Source of the DNA: Oenanthe sinensis
Taxonomy: Eukaryota; Streptophyta; Magnoliopsida; Apiales; Apiaceae
Direction: 5' to 3'
Assembly: GCA_028671895.1 (NCBI GenBank)
Contig: CM053802.1
Coordinates: 35,812,201-35,876,200, forward strand
DNA length: 64,000 nt
Shown here: positions 1-11,329 of the stretch, piece after piece
Layout of the letters: every line of letters starts with the position of its first letter
How positions within the stretch are numbered: position 1 is the first letter of the stretch
Made by a program: the position numbers and the translations under genes
The notes under the pieces: generated by a model
Told to the model about the DNA's origin: nothing
Databases searched by the model: none
The model's input: the letters and a program-made list of their open reading frames with translations, nothing else

Positions 1-1664
1 AATTGAAGAGGTAGTTATAGAGATTTGTAACTACATCCTATGCAGACATTTGTAGCTCCAACTCCATTTTCTTCCTTAGGGAATCATAGGTATTGAAAAT
101 ATCCAAGACTTGAGATTTAGTCTTATATTATTCTGGATCTTTAATTGGTTCCACCCAAGGATATAAGAATAATAGCACCTCATCAGTAGGAGTAATAGTT
201 GAGTCAATGAGACATGAGGCTGCATCCGATGGCATTCCTTCGTAAAATGCTTCTTAATCAGAGTCTAAAGGCAGTCTAGACTCTGACTCAACATTAGACT
301 CTGGTTCAGGAGATTTTTGATGTTCAGTGTCTGGCCCTGCAAGAGCCTTGGGAGCATCTGTTTCCTACAAAACAGGGTTAGTAAAAATAGTAGGCTTGTG
401 TATGTGTGTGCAGAATAAACCTTCCTCGACCTCTTATATTTCTTACAAAAAGATTTCTCAGAAGTCTCAAATTGAGAATCCTGAGGCGCATCCCTAGGTT
501 TAACAGAGTCTGTAGCCTTTTGAGAGTCTCTAGACTTGGCTACAAGGTTAGAATCAAATGCATCAGGACTTTCCTTTAATAAGGACAACCCTTCAATAAC
601 CTTATTCTCTAAAGGGTTGATCTCCTCATTACTTTGTTCATCTACAAGCCTGGTTTTAATCAATCTTCTCATGTTTACAACTAGTGCCTATTGAGAGACA
701 CCAGAAGTTGGTTTCTTTTTGGATTTTGGTTTATTAGATTGTTTAATGGAAGGGGATTTGGCTACTTGGGTAGGTGCAGGGGGACTCTCCATAACTTTTT
801 CTTGCACCATTTCACCACCAAAGAATGAAGAAGTATAGATAGAAGGTTTGTATATGGAGATTTTTACCTGCACTACCTGTGGATATGCCATGTTAGGTAG
901 ACCTTTTTTTTATCATCTATTCTCTTGATATCATAGAATGTCCTCTTTTGTTGCTTATTTGTCTACACACAACAATCATCTGCAAGCTTGGCAGACATAT
1001 TAGGAACAAAGTGGTTTAAGAGAAGCATAAAAAATCTATGGTAATAGACTTTCTTTCTTCCATTTAAGTGAGCAACATATCACCAATGTTGATAACCTTA
1101 TCGAATAAGAGATTGTGGCATATCTGATATGTAATGAAAGTAATAGGATCAAAACTACTACATTTGTCAGTAAAACATTTAGAAATTTGGTCAAAAAAGA
1201 AGGACCATTCTTTCCTCTAGTAAGGCCTAGTTATTTTACTCATTTTATCAAGACTAGCAGTTATCCTAGTTATTTAAACATGCTTTTGATTTCATCATCA
1301 ATCACAGTTTCATCAAAAGGAGTTTTAATAGGTAGTTGAAACACAGAGTTCATAATATCAACAGTGACATCAAAAGTAATATCACCAAAGGTAAACATTA
1401 TTTTACATGGTTGATCCTGAGTAGGATCAACAACCCTTACAGAGCTCCAAGCCTAGGAGACTGCATCCATGTGTATGGTTGGTGATGCCTTCAACACATA
1501 GTTGAGCGTACTTTGCTAAAAAAATCCATCACTGTGTAGTAGTCAGCGTCTATATCCTTCTTTTCTCCTAGGACTGCAACATGGTTAGTGGTCATGAACT
1601 CAAAGTCGCCAAAAGTGAATGAAATAGCCTTGGGTCCCCTCATGACGGTGGATTGAGCAGCCAT
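1..1664 (-). pseudogene. ORF3 remnant of element C
   Basis: The only plausible start is the ATG at 1664 (MAAQSTVMRG), 450 nt after the end of pol, the place ORF3 occupies in elements A1 and A2. The N-terminal part resembles theirs: an FTFGD-type motif followed by a segment ending near PIKTPFDE corresponds to FTLEG/FTIGG and the LGFP/LGLP segments of A2 and A1. Downstream (891-265) it becomes hydrophilic and Lys/Ser/Pro-rich, as in the other ORF3s. It is broken by a 1-nt shift in a T run near 1520, a TAG at 1453-1455 and several later stops. The protein family has no established function. The left edge truncates it. Confidence 0.6.
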
Positions 1665-2117
1665 TAAAGTTGTTGAGTTGAGAAAGATGAAAATTCTTGA
1701 AGAAATAAGCCGGGGTTCTTGAAAACGCTCTGAGAGTATTTTTGCCTTCAAAAATATATTGCAATAAATAAGTGAGGTAATTGTATGTAAAATTGGTATT
1801 TTGTTAAACTTGCATACAATACACAAGAGTCTATAGCCTGTAACCTGTAAAAATTAACTATTACCGCCTATTTCAAGTCATTTGAACGGTTAGAAAATAA
1901 TCAGAGTCTGCAGGTGGAATTCTAACCGTTTCCGAGTCTAAGGGTCATGGCCTTCAGATTTTACAGGCTCGCAGAGTCTATAGACTCGTCAAAGTCTAGA
2001 AGATAGACTCTGTCAAGATAAAGTACTTCAACAATTTTATAATAAAAAATTATAGTTTGACAAATCAGGGACTATAATTAAAGAACTACATTGTTGCTCG
2101 TAATGAATGTGTAATTA
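1665..2117. other. pol-ORF3 spacer of element C with AGAGTCT/AGACTCT cluster
   Basis: A non-coding stretch between the end of pol and the ORF3 ATG. Between about 1885 and 2012 it carries a dense cluster of AGAGTCT, AGACTCT and shortened AGTCTA forms in both orientations, including a short inverted arrangement around 1973-1985. This position matches the motif arrays of elements A1 and A2. I see no clear TATA box. Confidence 0.6.
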
Positions 2118-5100
2118 CATACTTAACATACCTAACTCACCTACCAGTCTGAGAAAGGTAGACTCATCAAGTGGTTTTGTTAAAATTATACAATATGTCT
2201 GTCAGTTGGAACATAATGAAGTTCAACAATACTATTTTCAACATGTTCTCTAATAAAATGATACTGGACATCAATGCGCTTTGTTCTGGAATGTTGGCCT
2301 GGATTCTCTGCAATTTTGATAGCACTAGTATTATCACAATATATTGGAATATTTAAGAATATTATTCCATAATAAAGTAATTGATTTCTCATCCACAGAA
2401 TTTGACCACAACGATTTCTAGTTGCTATGTATTCTGCCTCATCTGTTGAGGTTGATACAGTTTGTTATTTCTTGCTAAACTAAGAAATTAACCTGTTGTC
2501 AAGAAATTGGGATTGACCTATTGTGCTTTTCATGTCTACCTTGCATCCTGCATTATCAGAGTCTGAGTAGCCAACTAATGAAAAATCACACCCTCTAGGA
2601 TATCAAAGTGCCGGAGTTTGGCACCATTGAGAAATCTAAAAATTCTTTTCATAGTAATTAAATGTGATTATTTAGGGTCAGTTTAAAATCTAGCACACAT
2701 GCATGTTGTAAATATAATATCTGGTCTACTAGCAGTTAAATATAATAATGAGCTAATGATACCTCTATAGCTAGTATTGTCAACTTTCTTAACCTTTGGG
2801 TCAGAGTCTAGCTTAGTGGCTATTGACATGGGAGTCTTGGCAGTTGCACAATCTTGTAAATCAAACTTCTTCAAAAGTTCTTTCAGATACTTTGATTGAC
2901 TAATGAAAATTTCATCATCTGTATGTTTGACTTGAAGTCCCAAAAAGAAGCTAAATTCTCTCATCATGCTCATTTCATATTTAGACTCCATTAGTTTGCT
3001 AAACTTTTCACAAATTTTTTTATTAGTAGAACCAAATATAATATTATCAACATAGATTTGGACAAGCAGAATATCACCTTTATATTTTTTAATAAAAAGA
3101 GTTTTATCAATGGTACCTCTAATGAAACCATTTTCAAGGAAAAATTTTGATAGAGTTTCGAACCATGCTCTATGTGCTTGCTTCAATCCATAAAGTGCCT
3201 TGTCTAACCTGTAAATATGATCAGGAAATTTTGGATCAACAAATCATGGTGGTTGCTCCACATAGACTTCTTCTTTCAAATTTTCATTCAAGAAGACACT
3301 ATTCACATCCATCTGATAAACTTTGAACTTTGAATGGGCTGCAAATGCAAGAAATGTTCTGATTGCTTCTAATCTAGTTATTGGTGTAAAATTTTCATCG
3401 TAGTCAATTCCTTACTCTTGTGAATATCTTTTTGGAATTAATCTGGTTTTCTTTCTAATCACAGTTCCATTCTCATCAAGTTTATTTCTAAACACCCATT
3501 TTGCACCAACAATTGATCTATTTCTAGGCCTTAGTACTAGTTTCCACACTTTATTTTTCTCAAAATCATTTAGTTCCTCTTGCATTGCAATGATCCAATC
3601 AGGGTCTTGTAAAGCTTCCTCAATTTTCTTTGGTTCATTCATTGAAAGAAAACAGTTGTATAGACATTGATTTTGAGTGGCTTTCCTTGTTTGCACACCA
3701 CTCTTAGGATCACCAATTATTAAATCAGGAGTGTGATCCCTTGCCCATTTTCTAGCTGGTAGAAGATTGGTTCTGGAACTTGAAGCTCCCCCTAAATCAT
3801 TGGCATTTTCTGTTTGACTCTGAAAAAGATTCAGAGTTGCCTGATCCAGATCCTAATGAGTTAAACTCTGAAGAACTTAATTCTCTCTGTCTAGACTCTG
3901 CCTAGCTAGACCCTGAATTGTCAGATTCTGAGTTGATTGGAGTTTAATTTTCTGGCTCCCCCTCAGAGCGTGCAGGTTCCTGTGTTGTTTCAGGAGTTGT
4001 TTGAGACTCTTCATCCTCATCATTTTCACCTTTCTCAGAACTTTTGAGATTTTCAAATTCCAGTGTTTTATACTTTGGTTCATCTTGTAACCCTTTAACC
4101 TTTTTGTCATTAAATGCAACATGAATAGATTTCATACCAATTCTATTTCTGAGATTGAAGACTCGGAATGCCTTTATATTTGGTGCATAGCCAAGAAATA
4201 TTGCTTCATCAGCCTTGGCTTCAAATGTGCTTAGATTTTCAGGATGTACTTTTAAAACATAGCACTTGCATCCAAATATATAAAACTGTTTCACATTTGG
4301 CTTCTTGTCCTTCACCATTTCATAGGAAGTTTTTCCATGCATGTTTATCAATGTACAGTTATGAGTGAAACATGATGTATTGACTGCCTCAGCCCAGAAA
4401 TATACTGGCAGTTTAGACTCTGCCAACATTGTTCTTGCATCTTCTACTAGTGTTCTATTCTTTCTCTCCACAACTCCATTTTGTTGGGGTGTTCCTGGTG
4501 CAGAGAATTGTTGATTAATTTCCTTTGATGCACAATATTCCTCCATGTTTTCATTCTTGAATTCAGTACCATTGTCACTTCTTAGAACTCTTACTGTCTT
4601 CTTTGATTTAGTTTCCAGAAAAGTGACATGGTCTATTATATGTTGGGAAACTTCATCCTTTGAGCGCAAAAAGAAAACTCATGTGAGTCTTGTAAAATCA
4701 TCTACAATGACAAGAGCATATTTCTTTTTGTTAATTGACATCACATTTACTGGACCAAATAAATCAAAATGTAATAGATAAAAGGGTTCAGAAATGGTGT
4801 TTATTATGTTACTCTTGAAGGATGTTTTCCTTTATTTTTCAAGTTGACATGATTCACAAAGTCCATCTTGACCAAAATCAACTTGTGGGAATCCTCTCAT
4901 GAGACTCTATTTCACCAACTTATTGAGTGTTTTGAAGTTGATGCGTGACAGTTTCTTGTGCCATTTCCAGATTTCTTCAGTTGAGGCCTTGTTATATAAA
5001 CATGTGATTTCATTGTAGGTGTAATCCTCCAAGATGGCTTCATAAATGTTACCATGTCTATATCTTTTGAAAACTAAAATGCATGTTTCTTTGTGAGTCA

Positions 5101-5390
5101 CAAGACATTCTTTGTTGTCAAATCCAGTATGGTAACCTTTATCTCCATGTTGACTAATACTGATCAAGTTGTGTTGCAAGTCATCAACTAGAGCTACTTC
5201 TTCAATGATGACATTTCCAAGTACAATCTTACCATATCTCAGTGTTTTTCCTTTATTATGATCTCCAAATGATACTTATGGGCCAACCATTTCCACAAAG
5301 TCTGTAAGCAGGGATATCTTTCCAGTCATATGTCCTGAACATCCACTATCCAGGACTAGGGATATTTTCCTTGCCCTTGTTCTCTGCATA
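2118..5390 (-). pseudogene. pol: pol remnant of element C (protease, integrase, RT, RNase H)
   Basis: Minus-strand pieces, in order: protease with DSGCSGHMTG near 5350; GAG-pre-integrase with WHKKLSRINF (about 4960); integrase core with SDNGTEFKNE and NGVVERKNRT (about 4590-4450); RT opening with VWKLVLRPRNRSIVGAKWV (about 3540) and active-site variant YVDN (about 3050) in place of YVDD; RNase H tail with MLS at about 2118. It would process, reverse-transcribe and integrate element RNA. The YVDN change in the catalytic motif plus multiple frame breaks (for example near 3240, 3415 and 3940) make it non-functional. The tail TKPLDESTFLRLVGELGML matches A1 and A2 closely, which supports the same lineage. 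Confidence 0.88.
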
Positions 5391-5399
5391 CAAATATTA

Positions 5400-7640
5400 A
5401 CTAATTAGATGTTTTGAAGAACCAAACAGTTTTGGATCCCTTCTTACTAACTTTAGATGAAACAAGTTTAGAAATTTTTACTTTGGATTTACATGTTTCC
5501 TTTGTTGCCTTAGACTCTGGTGGAGTCTTGACAGTGTCATACCAACTTTTATCAATATAAGATTTAACTCATAAAAATTGTAATACAAATCATGATAGTC
5601 CCTACACATATAAATAGAGTGAAATATGCTACCACGGTGATAACAACATTTTTGTGGAATGTAGTGACTATTCAGAGTCTGAGGGGATTTAGACTTTGAT
5701 TTCTTCTCAATTTTTGTTCTATAATCTAGAGCAAGATGGTTGTGGTTTCCACATCTATAACATTTATTCCTAAGAGCATTATGATCTTTTTTATAGTTGT
5801 TCCTATAACTATCTTTTGTTAATTCCTTCATTGCCATTCCTATTCCTCCTAGCTTTGCCAGACTTTGGTAAATTATCTAGCCTTTCCTTTAACTTGGAAT
5901 TTGATAAAAAAACCTATATTTCTGTTTTTCTTAGATTTCTTTTCTCCTGATTTATCTATGTTTTTGTCAATAGTAGGGGGATTATTGACAGATGATTTTG
6001 TGGTTTCTTTAGGTAACTCAGTCTTAACTTTAGAAGTCACAAACTTAACAGAAGTGAAGGTGCTCTTGTCCTTAGTCTTATTGACTTGACTAGCTTCTAC
6101 ATTTTATCATTCTCAACAATAGATCGTTTGCCTTGACTCTTGTCATAGCCTAGACCAACAGTTTGACACACATTTTGATTGTTGAAAATTTCCTGAACTT
6201 TTCTTCCAGAGTCTGTCCATACTTTGAACTTGAGTATTTCTTCTTCTAGTACTTTTCTAACATAATCATAGGCCTTTAAGATTTCAGCATGGTTGTGTTT
6301 ATACTTCTCAGAATCCTTTTTATATTCTTCCATAAGAACTAATTCAGACTCTAGGTGGTTATTCTTACTTGTTAAGATTAAGTTTTCTTCTATTAACCTA
6401 TCATTATCATTTGTGAGTGATCTAAAATTAGTCATTTACTTTTTAACCTCACTTTGAACAATCTTTATACCATCAGAGTCTAAATTAAGTAAAGATTCAG
6501 CAGAAAAGATTGATACCTGAGATTTAGGAGATGGGAGTTCTTTGGGAGATTCTTATTTTTCTGAGGAAACAGCCATCAATGCTATATTTTCAAAATCTAT
6601 TTCATCCTCTGAGTTTGAATCTGCCCAATCCTTTCTTGTCTTTCCTTTGCCTTGATTTTTAGCTTTTCTACACTCACTAGAAAAATGCCCCAATATTACA
6701 CAGTTGAAGCACTTGAATTTTGCCTAGTCAAGCTTGATTATGGTGCTCTTTTTTTCTCAACTTTTTCATCCTCATTTCTGAATATTGGCCTCTTGCTAAA
6801 TTTTCCAGTTCTTTTGTTGAATTTTATCTTTTTAAAATTATTAGCAAACATAGCCATCATTTGACACAAATCAATTTCATCATCTGAATCAGTGTCAGTA
6901 GACTCTGACTCAACAACAATTTTGCCCTTTTTCTTTGATTCTATTTTCAGAGATTTCTTCCTGTTATTCTTTCTCAGACTCCATTAAGAGTGCCATAAAT
7001 TTTGCTTTTCCATATTTCTTGTTCTTTCTCTATTTTGAGTCTGCCATATAATTCTTCTAGAGTTATTTCATCCAAATCTCTAGCTTCCCTTATAACAGTT
7101 GTTTTGTTATCCTATTCTTCAGGAAGGGATCTCATAAATTTGGTATTTACATCTTCAGAATCATATATTTACAAAGAATATTCATCTCATTCAGGAGTTT
7201 GGTGAACCTATCATCTCATACTTATGAATTAGTAGAGACCTTGCATTCTTCTTGATATCTTTGATTCGATAATAGTGCACTTCAAGTTTTCTCTACATCT
7301 CTTTAGCAGTTTTGCATGATATAACACAGTTTGTGAGAACATAGTCCAAATTGTTAAAGAGGATGTTCTTGACTTTTGCCTCCTTAAGGACAATCTTTTT
7401 GTCCTCCTTTGACCACTCAGCCTTTGGTTTGTCAATAAAGTGTTCTCCAATGAATTTTCCTTCAACAGTGGTTTGAGGAACAAGTCTTGGGGGCACATAA
7501 GGTCCATCATGAATTCTGTCAAGATGGTCAGGGTCTGTCTCCAGATGGTGTAGCATCTTAACATTCCCGTGGGTGTACTCATTCCTTTTGAGCATATGAA
7601 TCTTAGAATTGCCATCTTTGTTTCCAAACAGCTTCGATAG
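5400..7640 (-). pseudogene. gag: gag remnant of element C
   Basis: The gag frame is recognised at 7595-7293 (LKRNEYTHGNVKMLHHLE, then a segment ending CKTAKEM), the N-terminal retrotransposon gag/UBN2-type region. A CCHC zinc knuckle, CFNCVILGHFSSEC, lies at about 6711-6668. It is followed by a coiled-coil-like stretch (6435-6097) and a second, degraded knuckle, CYRCGNHNHLALDY, whose last Cys is replaced (about 5760). The piece ends near 5430 with a KTVWFFK segment that corresponds to the WVPK motif ending gag in A1 and A2. Many stops and frame changes. Gag would form the virus-like particle. Confidence 0.8.
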
Positions 7641-7653
7641 ATTTTAAACTTTA

Positions 7654-7667
7654 GGCTCTGACACCAA
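7654..7667 (-). other. Primer-binding site of element C
   Basis: On the minus strand TTGGTGTCAGAGCC directly follows the 5' LTR remnant. Copia PBSs are typically TGGTATCAGAGC, complementary to the 3' end of initiator tRNA-Met; one base differs here. Confidence 0.7.
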
Positions 7668-8067
7668 TTCTTTTCCCAGTTATACAAGTAGAAGGCGGGG
7701 TTGAATACTTGTATTGTCTTTTTGCCTATTTTAAAATTAAACTCAAAGTATTTATGTTTTGAACAAATAATAAAGATTAAACACAAAGTATGACGAAACT
7801 TATGTTTATAGTATTAATGATCAAATACAAACTCTTCTAGGGTGTACAAAAACCCTAGCAGCTACTCTGTGTTTCTCACAACAACTCTCTCTATCTCTAT
7901 GCTCTCAAAAACTTCGACACATACATTAGGTTACATAGAGTGTTTATATAGATATTTGCGTATCAACTAATAACAAAAAATCAAATTACAATAGGAATTG
8001 AATTCCTAATTATTAGCTAACAGTTTCCTTATATAATTCTCCTTCCTTCCCATAGCATATCTGCAAT
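7668..8067 (-). repeat. 5' LTR remnant of element C, truncated by CACTA insertion
   Basis: About 400 bp remain next to the PBS. A C-rich segment ending in TTCAACCCCGCC (about 7695-7710) matches the C-run near the 3' ends of the A1, A2 and D LTRs. A TATA-like TATATAAAC lies at about 7946-7954 (minus). Further upstream the LTR is cut at 8068, so any motif array of this LTR is not visible. Confidence 0.65.
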
Positions 8068-8645
8068 CACTACGCCATAAGTGCTCATAGGCAATGCTTT
8101 TAGAAAGCGTTGCACTGAAAACGTTGCGATAGCTCTGAATTTTTGGCTCTTTTGCAATACTGCTAAAATAGTATTGCATATTACTCACGGTGTTGCAGTG
8201 AATGCAACACTAATGAATGGTGTTGCATTAGCTATTTTTTTTTAATAATTAGTGACGTGGTAGTGGGCTAGTGCTGACGTGGCAGTAGGAGGCCCACCAC
8301 GACTGACGTAGTAGTGGGGCCCATACTGACGTGGCTAGCGGGGCCCACCAGTAGGCCACCACTGCTGACGTGGCAGTGGAACCCACGCTGACGTGGCAAT
8401 GGGGGGCCACCACTTCTGACGTGGCATTGGGGCCCACGCTAACGTGACTGGTGGGGCCACCCCTACTGACGTGGTAGTGGGACCCACGCTGACGTGGCAG
8501 TTATGGGGCCCACATCTGCTGACGTGGCGTCAAGTCCCATGCTAACGTGGCATGTAGTGTCCATCACAACCGTTGCATTTAATATGGTAGCGTTACATTT
8601 GGTTGTTTAGTGTTGCCTTTGTATTTTCTAGTCTTTATATAATAA
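8068..8645. mobile_element. CACTA (En/Spm-like) terminus with subterminal repeats
   Basis: Starting with CACTACGCCATAA at 8068, the sequence reads into GCAACGCTTT-type repeats in both orientations (8091-8230), the hallmark layout of a CACTA transposon end: a CACTA terminus followed by subterminal repeats that bind the transposase accessory protein. AAT at 8065-8067 would be one copy of the 3-bp target duplication. Further GTTGC copies occur at 8565-8620. The matching right terminus was not found, so the element is truncated or its far end lies beyond later insertions. No transposase was recognised. Confidence 0.6.
8253..8560 (+). repeat. GC-rich degenerate tandem array with TGACGTGG core
   Basis: About 12 units of 22-30 bp, each with TGACGTGGC(A) followed by a G-run and GGGCCCAC. 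Nine copies keep TGACGTGG exactly (for example at 8253, 8275, 8327, 8366, 8389); the others are TAACGTGG or TGACGTAG variants. GC content is far above the surrounding AT-rich DNA. It lies inside the CACTA subterminal region. TGACGTGG is also a plant bZIP (C/G-box hybrid) recognition core. Confidence 0.85.
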
Positions 8646-10245
8646 TTAGTATAACCCGATTGCTGAATCAATTTTTTAAAATTTATTTTTGACGATCCAA
8701 CCATACGGATGTCAATATCTGACTATTTTAGTGGTGCTAATTTTTTTTTAAAAATTTCAGTTTTATTCTATGTAATTTTATACTAGTCAAACCGGTAAAA
8801 CTAGACTTTCTCTATAACTAGTGTTGTGCTGAATGCTGAATTTATTTTTTTAAATTTCTTTTCCGATGATCCAACCGTACGGATGTTAATATCTGACTAT
8901 TTTAGTAATGCCAATTTTTTAAAAAAAAAATCAGTTTAATTCTATGTGATTTTATACTAGTCAAACCGGTCAAACGAAATTTTATCTGTAACTAATGTTG
9001 TGGTGAATGCTGAATCTATTATTTTAAATTTCTTTTTCGACAATCCAACCGTACGGATGTTAATATCTGTCTATTTTAGTGGTTTTAATTTTTTTTTTAA
9101 AATTTTCTAGTTTTATTCTATTTGATTTTATGCTAATCAAAGCGGTCAAACTAAACGTTCTCTCTAACTAATGTTGTGCTGAATTCTGAATCTATTTTTT
9201 TAAATTTCTTTTTCGACGATCCAACCATACAGATGTTACTATCTGACTATTTTCGTGGCGCCAATTTTTTTTTAAAAAATTCAGTTTTATTCTATGTGAT
9301 TTTATACTAGTCAAACCGGTCAAACTAGACTTTCTTTGTAATTAGTGTTGTGCTGAATGCTGAATTTATTTTTTAAATATCTTTTCCAATGATCTAACCG
9401 TACGGATGTTAATATCTGACTATTTTAGTAATGCCAATTTTTTTTAAAAAAATTCAGTTTTATTCCATGTGATTTTATACTAATCAAATCGGTCAAAGTA
9501 GACTTTCTCTATAACTAATGTTGTGTTGAATGCTGAATCTATTTTTTTAAATTTCTTTTTCAAAGATCCAACCGTACGGATGTTAATATCTAACTATTTT
9601 AGTGGTGTCAATTTTTTTTTAAAAAAAATTCAGTTTAATTCTATGTAATTTTATACTAGTCATACCGGTCAAACTAGACGTTCTCTATAACTAGTGTTGT
9701 GCTGAATGCTGAATCTATTTTTTTAAACTTTTTTTTGGACATTCCAACCATACAAATGTTAATATCTGACTATTTTAGTGGCGCCAATTTTTTAAAACAA
9801 ATTTCAGTTTTATTCTATGTGATTTTATACTAGTTAAACCGGTCAAACTAGACGTTCTCTATAACTAGTGTTGTGCTTAATAATGATTTTTTTTTAAATT
9901 TCTTTTTCGACGATCCAACTGTACGGATGTTAATATTTAACTATTTTAGTGGTGCCAAATTTTTTAAAAAAAAATTCAATTTTATTATATGTGATTTTAT
10001 ACTAGTCAAACTAGACGTTATCTATAACTAGTGTTGTGCTGAATGGTGAATTTATTTTTTTAAATTTCTTTTTCGACAATCCAACCATACGGATGTTAAT
10101 ATCTGAATATTTTAGTAGTGTCAAATTTTTTTAAAAAAATTTCAATTTTATTCTATGGGATTTTATACTAGTCAAACCGGTCAAAGTAGACGTTCTCTGT
10201 AACTAGTGTTGTGTTGTATGCTAAATATATTTTTAAAAATTTCTA
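8645..10245 (+). repeat. Satellite array: nine copies of a ~174-bp unit
   Basis: The landmark CGTACGGATGTTAATATCTG (or a close variant) recurs at about 8707, 8881, 9055, 9231, 9404, 9578, 9754, 9925 and 10091, giving spacings of 174, 174, 176, 173, 174, 176, 171 and 166. Each unit holds GTTGTGCTGAATGCTGAAT, the landmark, an A/T-run and CTAGTCAAACCGGTCAAACT. The last unit has lost the CCGGTCAAAC part. Copies differ by about 5-15%. The unit length is in the mononucleosomal range typical of plant satellites. It follows directly on the CACTA subterminal region, so it may be part of that element. Confidence 0.93.
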
Positions 10246-10560
10246 CATTTATTAATAAATAAAATTAATGATATCATATAGAATTATTTTTACTATATAA
10301 TAATATTAAATTTTGTTATAAAATACTAAATATTAAATAATATTAACAAAATAAATTAAAAGACCCCAAATAAAACAACCGAGCTATTTCCCCACCCAAA
10401 ATGATACCAAGTACACTCCACACTCACACATCCATTACACTCACACAGACACTCACAAGGTATGAGTTAGGGTATCGAAGCAGCTCCAAGGGTAAAATCG
10501 AAGGGATATGGCAAGTCAAAGGGTATAATCGAAGGGATATCGCAAATAAAAGTTAGGGTC
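10246..10560. other. AT-rich stretch, then C/A-rich leader-like DNA and a 2-copy 31-bp repeat
   Basis: 10246-10370 is AT-rich with no coding signal. From 10384 the composition changes to CACTCACACA-rich sequence that looks like a plant 5' leader, ending in a good splice-donor match AAG|GTATGAG at about 10459. At 10489-10551 a ~31-bp unit beginning GGGTAAAATCGAAGGGATAT occurs twice in tandem. No ORF of note. Confidence 0.4.
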
Positions 10561-10680
10561 AGGTTTAAATTGCAAGTAAGTTACATACATACATACATAT
10601 ACCCAAATCTATCCTCTGTTATCAAATACTCCTAGTAAATATCTAGGGTTCCTCGATTACCCAATTTAGGGTTTTCTCAG

Positions 10681-11157
10681 TTGCTTGAAATCTTGCTCAA
10701 TTCTCAATTGAATTCGTGTTTTAATGGAGTGAATAGAGAATGTTGGGGAGTAGAAGAAGCCGTGTTTGTGTGTAACTACGCAAGCAACAACAAGAGATTT
10801 TATGAGGCTTTATTCAAACCTCACCAATGCTCCTGCTAAGGTTTATATTTAACATCTATATATATAAACTGCACTATTTAGCACCTTTTATTCTGTATAA
10901 ATCAAACTCTATGGTTGAATACACTGTTAAACATGTGTTTATATAATATTATTACTATTGTCGCATTAGTTATTTTTTTGTTTTGTGAATGTGAATTTTA
11001 GTCACAGCTTGTTAACAAGACTTCGAAAGAAGCTGTCAAAGTTGTTCCTGGGAATCTTTCGCTTACTAATCGATGCATGGGATCCCTGTTATACTCAATT
11101 TTCATAATCATTTATGCGGTTTGTATTCATATGATTGCTGAATTTTATAATTCTTAA
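10681..11157 (+). other. Low-confidence split gene-like segment (possible captured exons)
   Basis: A good splice acceptor (TTTTCTCAG, ending at 10680) opens a possible exon to 10840, where AAG|GTTTAT could be a donor. TTTTAG at 11001 could be the next acceptor. An ATG at 10802 gives 13 codons (MRLYSNLTNAPAK) that join in frame to 51 more codons from 11002 to a TAA at 11155-11157, the latter starting SQLVNKTSKEAVKVVPGNLS and ending in a hydrophobic stretch. I do not recognise the product. It could be a captured host exon inside the CACTA element, the first exons of an element gene, or chance. Splice sites are predicted only by eye. Confidence 0.2.
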
Positions 11158-11329
11158 TAGTCCTAAAAAATAGAATTTTGATTATAATGCTCACTAATTC
11201 TTGGCTTTCTATTTTTTATACTAATTACTAGTGAAAGGTGACATCTAGATTATTACTAATTACTTATCTAGTTGTACAATGATTTAAATAGAAGTGAATA
11301 AACGTCATCTTGACTAAAGCTCAATTTGA

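Larger units (their letters stand above)
1..8067 (-). mobile_element. Element C: decayed SIRE-like Ty1/Copia retrotransposon, truncated at both ends
   Basis: Read on the minus strand this is 5' LTR remnant (about 8067-7668), primer-binding site, gag, pol (protease, integrase, reverse transcriptase, RNase H) and an ORF3 region that runs off the left edge, so its 3' LTR is outside the window. Gene order protease-integrase-RT-RNase H identifies Ty1/Copia. The long gag with a zinc knuckle and the extra ORF after pol point to the SIRE/Maximus lineage. All reading frames carry several stops and frameshifts, so it is an old copy. Its 5' LTR is interrupted at 8068 by a CACTA-type terminus. AGAGTCT/AGACTCT recurs throughout, about 20 times by eye, where about one would be expected. 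Confidence 0.9.

Noticed and set aside
1115..1339. 74-codon plus-strand frame
   Set aside because: Antisense shadow of the element C ORF3 remnant with no independent support.
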